Counted from the stretch's first letter, positions 8,044 through 15,996 are shown. The stretch is DNA of 26,800 bases from Limiplasma sp031549415 (GCA_031549415.1 JAVBPU010000001.1:1-26800); one strand, 5' to 3'. A program made the numbers and translations. The notes: generated from the letters alone by a model not told the origin.

Positions 8044-9096
8044 ATGAAGAAAGAGCTAACTTTTGAGAAAACCAGCCTGGGCGCCATTGAGAAATGCTAC
8101 GCGGTGCTGGGGATGGTGGCGGAGGGAGAGCCCTGCCTGCTGTATGGCGGCGAGGGGAATGGCTCGCTCCAGGCGTTTCAGGGAAAGAACCTGGACCGCT
8201 GTGACCTGCTATGGGAAGGCGGCGGCGGCACCATGTCCATTGTGCCTTTGCCGGGCCAAGAGGGCTGGGCGCTGGCCTCCCGGGGGTTCTATTCCATGGT
8301 GGACTGCGGGGACAGCACCATCGAGCTGATTCGCTGGCAAAATGGGGCCTTTACCCACCAGCCGGTGGCCACATTGCCTTTTTTGCACCGTTTTGACACC
8401 CTGCTGGGTCCGGATGGCACCCGGTACTTGTTTGCGGCCTCTTTGCACAGCGGCAAAGCGGACAAGGAGGACTGGTCCACCCCGGGGCACCTGTTTTTTG
8501 GCCCTTTGCCTGAGAATGTGGAAGCGTCCTTCCAGGTGGAGCTTTCGCGGCTCCCCGGCGATTTCTTCATGAACCATGGCTTCTACAAGGGCCAGTGGGA
8601 GGGCCGGGAGGCGGCCTTTACCGCCAGCCGGGAGGGCGTGTTTGTGTGGCTGCCCCCGGAAGCAGCAGGGGGAGCCTGGCGCATGGAACAGCTGCTGGGC
8701 ATGCCCACCAGCGATGTGGCGGTGCTGGACATCGATGGGGACGGGGAGATGGAAATCGCCGCGCTGCTGCCCTTTCACGGGGACCAGTGCAAGGTTTTTC
8801 GCCGGGTGGAGGGGGTTTACCAGGAGGTTTTTGCCTGCCCCGGCGCGAATGATTTCTACCATGCCCTTGTAGGCGGCCAGCTGGGCGGTGAAAGGGTATT
8901 TGCCTGCGGCGCCCGCAAGCTGGATGCGGAGCTGTTCCTGGTCCGGTGGGACCCGGAAAGCGGCGCTTTCTTCACCCAGACCCTGGAAAAGGGCTCCGGC
9001 CCCAGCAACCTGTCCCTGCTGCATTGGGAGGGGGAGGACTGGCTGCTCAGCGCCAACCGCATGGTTTTTGAGGCCGCCGTATACCGCTTTTCATAA
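8044..9096 (+). CDS. Uncharacterised cytoplasmic propeller-like protein with an FG-GAP/VCBS-like motif
   Basis: A 350-residue protein I cannot assign to a known function. It has no signal peptide or membrane segment. The sequence is a run of short beta-strand-rich units of roughly 45-60 residues, each built around a G-x-W or hydrophobic strand; the unit SDVAVLDIDGDGEMEIAALL near residues 228-247 is a clear FG-GAP/VCBS-type calcium-binding loop (DxDxDG). A seven-bladed-propeller-like fold is therefore likely. It starts seven bases after the ulaG stop and ends 12 bases before the regulator, so all are cotranscribed. Such propellers can be lactonases, isomerases or ligand sensors; a role on the lactone or keto-acid intermediate is an inference from context only. 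Confidence 0.75.
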   Translation: MKKELTFEKTSLGAIEKCYAVLGMVAEGEPCLLYGGEGNGSLQAFQGKNLDRCDLLWEGGGGTMSIVPLPGQEGWALASRGFYSMVDCGDSTIELIRWQNGAFTHQPVATLPFLHRFDTLLGPDGTRYLFAASLHSGKADKEDWSTPGHLFFGPLPENVEASFQVELSRLPGDFFMNHGFYKGQWEGREAAFTASREGVFVWLPPEAAGGAWRMEQLLGMPTSDVAVLDIDGDGEMEIAALLPFHGDQCKVFRRVEGVYQEVFACPGANDFYHALVGGQLGGERVFACGARKLDAELFLVRWDPESGAFFTQTLEKGSGPSNLSLLHWEGEDWLLSANRMVFEAAVYRFS

Positions 9097-9108
9097 AGAA
9101 GGGGTTTC

Positions 9109-10065
9109 ATGGAAAAGGACAACCGGGAGCAAGAGTTGATGAGCATTGTGGCTTATCTGTACTACTATGCGGATATGAACCAGTCGGACATTGCGGACCG
9201 GCTGTTTCTGTCCCGGTCCAGTGTGTCCCGGCTACTGAAAAAAGCCCGCCAAAGCGGCGTGGTGGAACTGAAAATCACTGAGCCCTGGAAGCGGGACCTG
9301 GCTATGGAGGATGAGATCAAAAGCGCCTTTGGCATCAGCCGCGCCCGGGTCCTCCGCACAGATTTGATTCCCCCGGAGAGCGTGCTGGACGCCCTGGGGC
9401 AGGCCGCCTCCTTTTACATCAGCTGCACGGCGGAAAGCCAGTCCATTTTGGGCATGTCCTGGGGCAATACCATTGCCCATGTGGTGAACTCCATCAGCGG
9501 CAACAAGAACATTCCCTTTACCGTGGTGCCCATCATGGGCAGCATGACCTGGCCCAACTCCAACCCGGAAAGCCTGGAGCTGAGCCTTCGCTTTTCCCGC
9601 ATTTACGGCGCCCGGTATTTTCCGCTGGAAGCGCCGCTGTACGCCCACTCCAAGGAGCAGCTGCAAGAGCTCATACTAAAACCCGGCAATGCGGAGGCCC
9701 TGGAAACCGTCCGCAAAGCGGATTACATTTTGACCAGCATTGGGGCCATTCGCAGCCGAAGCTGGGAAAACATCATCGGCCCCGAAAAGCTGGCGCGGCT
9801 TTGTGAGATTGGCTGCGTAGGCCACATCGGCGGGCATTTTTTTGACATCAGCGGCGTGGAGATCGACGGCAACTACAAGGACCTGCTGGTGGGGCTGACC
9901 CTGGAAGAGATTCGCAAAAACCGCAACGTCATCTGCGTGGCGGCTACCGAGGAAAAGGCTGAGGCGGTTTACGGGGCCCTGCGGGGCGGCATCATCAACA
10001 CGCTGATGGTGACGCTGCCCCTGGCGAAAAAGGTGCTGGACGTGGCCAAGAGCCGGAGGATTTAG
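9109..10065 (+). CDS. SorC/DeoR-type sugar-binding transcriptional regulator
   Basis: A 318-residue regulator of the SorC/LsrR/DeoR(Bacillus) family. Residues about 8-48 form the N-terminal winged helix-turn-helix (QSDIADRLFLSRSSVSRLLKKARQSG). The rest is the phosphosugar-binding domain, with SILGMSWGNTIAHVV, ADYILTSIGAIRS-like and GCVGHIGGHFFDISG motifs where relatives bind phosphorylated sugars and tetramerise. GAAGGGG precedes the ATG. As last gene of the kinase-ulaG operon it most likely senses a phosphorylated intermediate made by the kinase and acts on the paired boxes at 5216-5345. Family members can be repressors (LsrR) or activators (SorC); the box position near -60 favours activation. 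Confidence 0.9.
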   Translation: MEKDNREQELMSIVAYLYYYADMNQSDIADRLFLSRSSVSRLLKKARQSGVVELKITEPWKRDLAMEDEIKSAFGISRARVLRTDLIPPESVLDALGQAASFYISCTAESQSILGMSWGNTIAHVVNSISGNKNIPFTVVPIMGSMTWPNSNPESLELSLRFSRIYGARYFPLEAPLYAHSKEQLQELILKPGNAEALETVRKADYILTSIGAIRSRSWENIIGPEKLARLCEIGCVGHIGGHFFDISGVEIDGNYKDLLVGLTLEEIRKNRNVICVAATEEKAEAVYGALRGGIINTLMVTLPLAKKVLDVAKSRRI

Positions 10066-10108
10066 GGAAAATATCGAACGGCCCTTTTCAGAGGGAGCAA
10101 ACTTTTTA

Positions 10109-10140
10109 TTCCGTGGTTTCAACCACGGAAATTTTCTTTT
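10109..10140 (+). terminator. Rho-independent terminator after the SorC-type regulator gene
   Basis: TTCCGTGG (10109-10116) pairs with CCACGGAA (10123-10130) around a six-base loop, followed by ATTTTCTTTT. It ends the plus-strand kinase-ulaG-regulator operon 44 bp after the regulator stop. Confidence 0.85.
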
Positions 10141-10220
10141 GAGCGACCTATACTGTCGTAGGAATCAAAGGTACGGCCAAGGTTGTTCTGGCATATTCTT
10201 CTGTTACGTGGACTATACTA

Positions 10221-10235
10221 CACTGTATTATAGTG
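10221..10235 (+). promoter_or_regulatory. Palindromic box overlapping the hcp promoter
   Basis: CACTGTA-T-TATAGTG is an inverted repeat with seven-base arms and one mismatched pair, 27 bp before the hcp start. It contains TATTAT (10226-10231) and follows TATACT (10214-10219), either of which could be the -10; no good -35 is visible. The position suits a repressor of hcp. It does not match the FNR, Rex or PerR consensus as I know them. Confidence 0.4.
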
Positions 10236-10261
10236 AAAAAATATCGGGGGGACTATCCAAA

Positions 10262-11854
10262 ATGGACAAGATGTTTTGTTATCAGTGCGAACAAACCGCA
10301 AGGAAAAAATCGGAAAACAGTGAGCTTTGCGGTTGCACAATGTCGGGTGTATGCGGCAAAAAGCCGGATGTGGCCCATGGGCAGGACGAGCTGACTTGCG
10401 AGATGATCGCCCTGGCCCTTGCGGTGGAGAAGAGCGGGAAAGACAACAAAGCTGCGGTAGAAAAAATTGTGGACGGGCTTTTTACCACCCTGACCAACGT
10501 GAGCTTTGATGGACCCAAAATTGCGGAGCTGACCGAGAAAGTGAAGGCCCTGAAAAAGGAACACGGCGGCAATGACGCCATGGATACGGCGGAGTTGTTC
10601 CGCGGAGACGAGGACCTTGTATCCCTTCGGTCCACGCTGCTGTTTGGCATGCGCGGCATGGCGGCCTATGCCCATCATGCCCGGGTGCTGGGCAAGCGGG
10701 ATGGGGAAGTGGACCGGTGGTTTGTGAAGGGCATGGCCGAAATAGCAAAGGAGCACAGCGTGGAGGAATGGCTGTCGCTGCTGATGGAATTTGGCCAAAT
10801 GAACCTGAAATGTATGGCCCTTTTGGACGAGGCCAACACCTCGGCCTACGGGAACCCGGTGCCCACGCAGGTTCCCCTGACCATTGAAAAAGGCCCGTTC
10901 ATCGTCATCAGCGGCCATGACCTGCACGATTTGGCCATGCTGCTGGACCAGACCGACGGGACAGGGGTGAACGTCTATACCCACAGTGAAATGCTGCCGG
11001 CCCACGGCTATCCGGAGCTGAAAAAGCATCCCCAGCTCAAAGGCAATTTTGGCACGGCCTGGCAAAACCAGCAGAATGAATTGGACGGCATTCCCGCCCC
11101 CATCCTGTTCACCACCAACTGCCTGATGGCCCCCAAGGCCTCCTACGCGGACCGGGTGTATACCACCTCCGTGGTGGCGTTCCCAGAGCTACGGCATATT
11201 GAAGGGGATGAGAACGAACGGAAGGATTTTTCCGCCCTCATCGCGCAGGCAAAGCAGCTGGGCGGATATGCGGAAGATCAGCACCGCGCCGGCATCAACG
11301 GCGGCACCACGGTGACCACCGGTTTTGGCAGACAGACCGTTCTGGACAATGCCCCGGCCATCATCGACGCGGTGAAAGCGGGCGCCATCAAGCACTTTTT
11401 CCTGGTGGGCGGCTGTGACGGCGCCAAAACCGGCCGGAATTATTACACGGAGTTTGTAAAACAAACGCCCAAGGATACCGTGGTGCTGACGCTGGCCTGC
11501 GGGAAATACCGGATCAACGACCTGGATGTGGGCGAAATTGGCCCCTTCCCCCGCATTTTGGACATGGGGCAGTGCAATGACGCCTATGGTGCGATTTCTG
11601 TGGCGGTGGCCCTGGCCAAGGCTTTTGACTGCGGCGTTAATGACCTTCCGCTAACCTTGGTGCTTTCCTGGTACGAGCAGAAAGCGGTTTGCATTTTGCT
11701 GACGCTGCTGTCCCTGGGCATTCAGAACATTTACATTGGCCCAAGCCTTCCGGCGTTCTTCTCCAAGACGGTGCTGGGCACGCTGGTGGAAAAGTTCCAG
11801 CTCCATCCCATCACCACGCCGGAACAGGATTTGGCCCAAATCCTGGGGAAATAA
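10262..11854 (+). CDS. hcp: Hybrid-cluster protein (hydroxylamine / NO reductase)
   Basis: A 530-residue cytoplasmic Fe-S protein of the Hcp family, which reduces hydroxylamine in vitro and NO to N2O in E. coli, protecting anaerobes from nitrosative stress. The N-terminal cubane ligands are visible as C6-x2-C9 and C25/C31 in CGCTMSGVCGK, with a small insertion (RKKSENSEL) between the pairs. Hybrid-cluster ligands appear in order: His in VISGHDLHD, Glu in YTHSEMLPAHG, Cys in FTTNCLMAPK, VGGCDGAKTG, LTLACGKYR and MGQCNDAYG, and Glu and Lys in LSWYEQKAV. The start at 10262 matches the family opening MFCYQCEQTA and has a G-rich ribosome site upstream; an open frame further upstream has no such support. 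No hcr reductase is adjacent. It is monocistronic between two terminators. Confidence 0.96.
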   Translation: MDKMFCYQCEQTARKKSENSELCGCTMSGVCGKKPDVAHGQDELTCEMIALALAVEKSGKDNKAAVEKIVDGLFTTLTNVSFDGPKIAELTEKVKALKKEHGGNDAMDTAELFRGDEDLVSLRSTLLFGMRGMAAYAHHARVLGKRDGEVDRWFVKGMAEIAKEHSVEEWLSLLMEFGQMNLKCMALLDEANTSAYGNPVPTQVPLTIEKGPFIVISGHDLHDLAMLLDQTDGTGVNVYTHSEMLPAHGYPELKKHPQLKGNFGTAWQNQQNELDGIPAPILFTTNCLMAPKASYADRVYTTSVVAFPELRHIEGDENERKDFSALIAQAKQLGGYAEDQHRAGINGGTTVTTGFGRQTVLDNAPAIIDAVKAGAIKHFFLVGGCDGAKTGRNYYTEFVKQTPKDTVVLTLACGKYRINDLDVGEIGPFPRILDMGQCNDAYGAISVAVALAKAFDCGVNDLPLTLVLSWYEQKAVCILLTLLSLGIQNIYIGPSLPAFFSKTVLGTLVEKFQLHPITTPEQDLAQILGK

Positions 11855-11915
11855 GCGGGAAAGAATAGAAAGAACAGAAATTTCATGCAAGGCATACCTT
11901 GCGCCACAAAGGAAT

Positions 11916-11945
11916 GAAAACGCCAAGCGAAAGCAAGGCGTTTTC
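11916..11945 (+). terminator. Terminator of hcp
   Basis: GAAAACGCC (11916-11924) and GGCGTTTTC (11937-11945) form a nine-base-pair stem whose loop can fold further as GC-GAAA-GC. The T-run is within the 3' arm. A smaller hairpin, GCAAGG-CATA-CCTTGC, lies just upstream at 11887-11902. Confidence 0.7.
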
Positions 11946-11951
11946 TGGTAG

Positions 11952-12473
11952 AATACCACGGGAGACTTCGACCTCACCGCCAGCTGGCCCCGGGTTTCCT
12001 ACAAGGTGACCTACACGATGAACGGCGGCACAAACCCCATGACCAACCCCACGGCGTACACGGTCACCAGCAACCTGCCCATTCCCGTGATTGCCCCCCA
12101 GGGAGGCTATACCTTCACGGGCTGGACGGTAGCCTACGCAAGCGATAGCGGGCTAACGGACATCACCGTGCCTGCGGTGAACTACAGTATCCCCACCGGA
12201 GCCACAGGGAACATCGCCCTCACCGCCAACTGGGGCAAGGTGGACTACACCCTTTCCTACGCGGGCATTGCAGAGGCGGATGCCTTCGCGCCCAAGCCTG
12301 AGGGCTACGCCGTGGAAAGCACCTTCCCGATTCCCGTGGGCAATCCCACCCGCACCGGGTATACCTTCACGGGTTGGACGGTGGATTACGCCAATAGCGC
12401 CCTCACGGACATCGCCACCCCCAAGCTCTCCTACGGCCGCGGATTGCCTATGATGGATATGGGGTGTGATTAG
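11952..12473 (+). pseudogene. Internal fragment of an InlB-repeat (Flg_new) surface protein
   Basis: The open frame starts right after a TAG at 11949 and has no start codon with a ribosome site and no signal peptide. It encodes about two copies of the Listeria-Bacteroides InlB B-repeat: the tail of one repeat (GDFDLTASW), then two units sharing the motifs GYTFTGWTV and ALTANW-like endings, each beginning with a YKVTYTMNGGTNP- or YTLSYAG-type strand. These repeats occur in large wall-anchored adhesins. The third unit breaks off after DIATPKLSYG, and the frame then reads an unrelated tail ending in MGCD. With neither secretion signal nor wall anchor it is a relic, deposited directly behind the hcp terminator. 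Confidence 0.8.
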
Positions 12474-12600
12474 TCGTTGTGCCTATGCAAACCGCACCTA
12501 TGCCGGCTGCGGCACGGCGCAAAGGGGAAGCGGTGGAAGAGGCGCCTGACACAGGCCGAGTCGCCGGACGCGGCGATATGCCAGCAAGTAGCGAAATCCC

Positions 12601-13251
12601 TCATTTCGTTTTCACCGCCGTTGCCGCCGGATCTTTCAGCCCTTCTATCGCACCGCCTGCAATCGCCCAGAGATACAGGCTCGCGATGGAACCGTAGGGC
12701 GAATAGCGCCGACGGTACTTGGAAAACAGCTCCTTCGTGATTGTCTTGTGACGATACAGCATGCGCATGCCTCGCAGGATGGCAAGGTCGCCAAAACTTA
12801 GAATATCCGGGCGCTGCATGGAAAACAGCAGCAGCATCTCCGCTGTCCACACGCCAATGCCTTCTAGCTGAACCAGCGCTGCGCACACCTCTGGGTCTGT
12901 TTTTGCCTGCAGGGCGTCGATATCCAGCCTGCCATCCAGCGTTCGCTGCGCCGCAGCGCGGATATAGGCGGCTTTCCTAAACGTGATGCCAAAGCGCTGC
13001 AACTCCGCTTCCGTTTGGGCCATGATCGCCTCGGGCGTGATCTCGCCAAGCGCCAGCTTCATACGGTTCCAAATGGTTGCCTGGGCCTTTGTGGAAATCT
13101 GCTGCCCGACAATCGAATGGATCAGGGCCGGGAAAAGCGCGGGCTGAACCTCGCGCCGGATCGGGCCGATGGTATCCATGGCTTTTCCAAGCGTGATATC
13201 TCTGGATTTCAGATAGGCTATCTCCGCATTTCCATACCGGAATATTTCCAA
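12601..13251 (-). CDS. AlkA-like DNA-3-methyladenine glycosylase (HhH-GPD)
   Basis: A 216-residue base-excision-repair glycosylase that removes alkylated purines from DNA. Residues 40-60 (FPALIHSIVGQQISTKAQATI) are the family's N-terminal helix, LEGIGVWTAEMLLLF (129-143) is the helix-hairpin-helix with the conserved WTA, and SFGDLAILRGM supplies the catalytic Asp at residue 155. It is the short form without AlkA's N-terminal beta domain. The start codon is TTG at 13251: AGGAGGG lies seven bases upstream, whereas the overlapping ATG sits directly on the ribosome site and is in another frame. It has its own promoter and is unrelated to its neighbours. Confidence 0.92.
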   Translation of the reverse strand: MEIFRYGNAEIAYLKSRDITLGKAMDTIGPIRREVQPALFPALIHSIVGQQISTKAQATIWNRMKLALGEITPEAIMAQTEAELQRFGITFRKAAYIRAAAQRTLDGRLDIDALQAKTDPEVCAALVQLEGIGVWTAEMLLLFSMQRPDILSFGDLAILRGMRMLYRHKTITKELFSKYRRRYSPYGSIASLYLWAIAGGAIEGLKDPAATAVKTK

Positions 13252-13274
13252 AGCACATCCCTCCTGCCACGCCC

Positions 13275-13283
13275 ATTATAGCA
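13275..13283 (-). promoter_or_regulatory. Extended -10 promoter of the DNA glycosylase gene
   Basis: The minus strand reads TGC-TATAAT (13283-13275), a perfect extended -10 placed 23 bp before the TTG start. No good -35 lies 16-18 bp upstream, as is common with extended -10 promoters. Confidence 0.6.
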
Positions 13284-13392
13284 GAAGCGGTCCGTTTGTT
13301 CTTTCATTTTTTTGTATATGTGGTTTATCGTGTATCTACATCAGCTTGCTGATAAAGGCCTGTATTTGTGAAACTTCTATTTCTGGGTTGTC

Positions 13393-13517
13393 TTTGACCG
13401 TGTGAAACACGGTCAAATAAAGGGCTCAGGGCAGAGCCCTGAGCGGGGATTCAGGGGCGGCAGCCCCTAAAAGTACTTTGTCAACGGTCTGATGGCCCTG
13501 GGATTGCCCAGGGCCAT
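13393..13517. repeat. Cluster of four intergenic hairpins
   Basis: Between the first lactonase gene and the glycosylase promoter lie four near-perfect stem-loops. They are TTTGACCGTG-TGAAA-CACGGTCAAA (13393-13417), GCTCAGGGC-AGA-GCCCTGAGC (13424-13444, with an alternative fold from 13421), AGGGGC-GGCA-GCCCCT (13453-13468), and ATGGCCCTGGG-ATTG-CCCAGGGCCAT (13492-13517). The last sits 14 bp beyond the lactonase stop but lacks a T-run. The arrangement resembles dispersed palindromic intergenic elements. Confidence 0.6.
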
Positions 13518-13530
13518 GTGCGTTGCTCAC

Positions 13531-14685
13531 TTACCCGACGATCAAAAGGCCGGTTGGGGTTGGTGTGGCAAAAGTCTGGACTTGGCCCAGCCGTCCGTCC
13601 GCTCCCACGGGGCAGGCTAGCAGCGCGCCGCCATGAACATCCGTAAGCAACAACCATTTGCCGGAAGGGGTCCATTGCATATCATACAAAGTATCCGGCC
13701 CAGTGTTGGGGATCCCTTCTGTAAGGCGCTGTAATAGCACCGGCTTTCCCTCTTGGGAAATGCCATAGACCTTGATCTGGCCCAATCGGGTGTCGGCAGC
13801 GTACAGTGTTTGTCCGTCCTTGGAAATCAGCAGCAGCCCCGGGTAACTCTCCTCCTCCTCAAAGGTTTTTTGCACAAGGGAAGTATGCTGCCGGGACTCA
13901 TCAAAGTGGTACAGTAGAATTTCTCCCTGCTGGGGACAACTGACAAAAAATTGGGGGAGCGTAGGATGAAAAGCCAGCCCCTTCGGGCTGCCGGGCAGCG
14001 GAACCGTGGCGACGGGTACCAGCCTTTCCCGTGTTGTGTTCAGGTGCAAAATAGTAATGGTGTTTCCGCTTCGGTTGAGCGTGTACACATAATTGTCCTT
14101 GTCCAGATGAAGGCGGATGGGATGGGCGGGCATGCCCTCTGGCAATACATAGCGGTCGCACACCTTTTCAAAGCCCGTTGGGCCTACACGCAGCAAGGTA
14201 ACGCAGCCCTCATCCCGGCGGATGTTGGCTACATAGCGACCTTCCTGGTTTTTCAGAAATTCCGTGGTGCAAAAATCTGTACCTTCGTTAATGCACAGCA
14301 CGTACTTCCCGGTGGCATCGCAGCGGATATCCACCGCCCGAACCCCGCAAGAGGAACGGCTATCCACGTATTTGAGCGCGCCCTCTTTTTCCATGGCAAA
14401 GGCGTAGAGGCCGCCGCCGGTGCCCGCTTCCCAATTCAAAAACTCGTTGGTATCGCTGGCCACGTATACCCTGGCATTTTCCGCGTCATAGCACAAGCGA
14501 GCGGGATTGGTAATGGCATAGGTATTTCTGATGAGGGCAAGCTCTCCCCGCTCTTCGTCCCAGGTGTACGTATAAATGCCATCCCCTTTTCCGGCGATGT
14601 CCACATCCACGGTCAGGCTATTTCGAAACTGTGGCTGAAAACTACCCACATAAACAAGGACAGATGTTGGTTGCTGTTGCGTCAT
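13531..14685 (-). CDS. Lactonase-family seven-bladed beta-propeller protein, copy 1
   Basis: A 384-residue cytoplasmic protein of the PF10282 family, which includes YbhE-type 6-phosphogluconolactonase. The opening VLVYVGSFQ, the repeated NPARLCYDAENARVYVASDT, VRAVDIRCDATGKYVLCIN and KGLAFHPTLPQFFVSC strands, and the closing YDMQWTPSGKWLLLTDV are typical propeller blades spaced 40-60 residues apart. GGAGG lies seven bases before the ATG. It follows a paralogue by 60 bp in the same direction. The substrate is unknown; family members hydrolyse sugar lactones, and some have lost that activity. The divergent two-component and ABC genes suggest that the lactone comes from the imported sugar. Confidence 0.88.
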   Translation of the reverse strand: MTQQQPTSVLVYVGSFQPQFRNSLTVDVDIAGKGDGIYTYTWDEERGELALIRNTYAITNPARLCYDAENARVYVASDTNEFLNWEAGTGGGLYAFAMEKEGALKYVDSRSSCGVRAVDIRCDATGKYVLCINEGTDFCTTEFLKNQEGRYVANIRRDEGCVTLLRVGPTGFEKVCDRYVLPEGMPAHPIRLHLDKDNYVYTLNRSGNTITILHLNTTRERLVPVATVPLPGSPKGLAFHPTLPQFFVSCPQQGEILLYHFDESRQHTSLVQKTFEEEESYPGLLLISKDGQTLYAADTRLGQIKVYGISQEGKPVLLQRLTEGIPNTGPDTLYDMQWTPSGKWLLLTDVHGGALLACPVGADGRLGQVQTFATPTPTGLLIVG

Positions 14686-14745
14686 GGCTGTTCCTCCTTC
14701 AAAAAACCCTCGGTGGCTGCGATCCGGTCAAACCCTTGCCAAGCA

Positions 14746-15963
14746 TCATTCTTTCCCAAGCTGGGCAAAATGGGTACAACTGGGAAACACGGCCGGGGCG
14801 GTGTTTCCGGTATCCGTTAGCGCGCCGGTTTCCGGGTCGATGGCAAACACATGCATGCTGTCCCGGGACATATCACCGCCCACCAGATAGCGGCCTGTGG
14901 GGTCAATGGCAATTTCCCGAAAATTGTGCATAATGCTTCGGTAGTTTCCCATGAGTTCCATTTTGCCCGTATCTTGCTCCACGCGGAAGGCCGCAATGGA
15001 GGCGAAGGGCGGGTGGTTGGTAAGGTATATAAACTGACCGTTGGGATGGATTTTGATATCGCAGGATGTATAGCTTTTCCCTACAAACTGCGGGGGCACA
15101 GTAAATGCCTGATGAATTTCCGTTAGCTTGCCCGTGGCTGGATCCCAGCGGTAGGAAACCACCTTGTTATTAAACTCATTGATAACAAACAGGAAGGGCA
15201 AAGTAGGATGAATGGCCACATGCCGGGGCGCCGCGCCGGGTGTGGAGGGGAAAAACTCCACGGGAACCAGCCTATGCTCTTCCCTGTCCAGGCGGAATAC
15301 ATCCACGGTGTCCGCGCCCTTATCCGGGGCCACCACCACATCGTCCTGGGTGATTTCTACCCCATGGGGATGGGCGCTCATCTGGTTAAACACATCATAT
15401 CCCCGGCCGGGAATGGTCTGCACATCACAGGCCTCTTCCAGCCCGCCGTCCTGCCGCACCCGAAAGAGCGCCAAGCTGCCCACATCCCGCAGTACCTGGG
15501 GGGCATAGTCCCCATCCTCGGTGGGCACAAACTGGGTGTTGTAAAAATAGGAAGCATGGTTGGCCACCACCACATACTGCCCAGTTTTGTCGCAGGTCAC
15601 ATAGGCGGCAAATGTCCCGCAGGAGGGCACGGTGTTGATATGGGCCAGATCTCCGGTTTCTTGGTGGATGGCATAGGCGGATACGCCACCACCCGCGCCA
15701 TATGCGTTATCAAAATTTTTGGTTTCGTGGGCCACATACAAATATCGCTGGTTGGGGGACACCCGCAGGGTGGCGGGATTGTTGTCCACATAGGTGTGGC
15801 CCAGCAGCGCGATGTTCCCCGTGGCAGGGTCAAAGGCATAGCGCCCAATGCCGATGCCATGCGCGGGTGTATCCAAAAGGCCCGGCGCGGTGGGGCGATG
15901 GTAGTCGCTAAACCAATGCTGGTCTTGGTAAGTGCCGGTGTATACAATCGTTTGTTTTTTCAT
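14746..15963 (-). CDS. Lactonase-family seven-bladed beta-propeller protein, copy 2
   Basis: A 405-residue PF10282-family paralogue of the downstream gene, with aligned landmarks: TIVYTGTYQD at the start, NPATLRVSPNQRYLYVAHET, SCGTFAAYVTCDKTGQYVVV (SCGVRAVDIRCDATGKYVLC in copy 1), RHVAIHPTLPFLFVIN and SCDIKIHPNGQFIYLTNH. The C-terminal REIAIDPTGRYLVGGD and MHVFAIDPETGALT blades close the ring. No signal peptide is present. AAGGTGG precedes the ATG by four to five bases. It is promoter-proximal in the minus-strand pair and divergent from the response-regulator gene, sharing a 202-bp control region with it. Confidence 0.88.
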   Translation of the reverse strand: MKKQTIVYTGTYQDQHWFSDYHRPTAPGLLDTPAHGIGIGRYAFDPATGNIALLGHTYVDNNPATLRVSPNQRYLYVAHETKNFDNAYGAGGGVSAYAIHQETGDLAHINTVPSCGTFAAYVTCDKTGQYVVVANHASYFYNTQFVPTEDGDYAPQVLRDVGSLALFRVRQDGGLEEACDVQTIPGRGYDVFNQMSAHPHGVEITQDDVVVAPDKGADTVDVFRLDREEHRLVPVEFFPSTPGAAPRHVAIHPTLPFLFVINEFNNKVVSYRWDPATGKLTEIHQAFTVPPQFVGKSYTSCDIKIHPNGQFIYLTNHPPFASIAAFRVEQDTGKMELMGNYRSIMHNFREIAIDPTGRYLVGGDMSRDSMHVFAIDPETGALTDTGNTAPAVFPSCTHFAQLGKE

Positions 15964-15996
15964 GAAACCACCTTCCTAGGCAGATGCTCTGTATTC

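Noticed and set aside
10139..10261. N-terminal extension of hcp by 41 codons
   Set aside because: It covers the promoter palindrome, and family members begin at MFCYQCEQ; no ribosome site at the upstream start.
12470..12886. 138-codon minus-strand frame overlapping the 3' half of the DNA glycosylase gene
   Set aside because: Out-of-frame shadow of the glycosylase gene with Arg/His-rich composition and no ribosome site.
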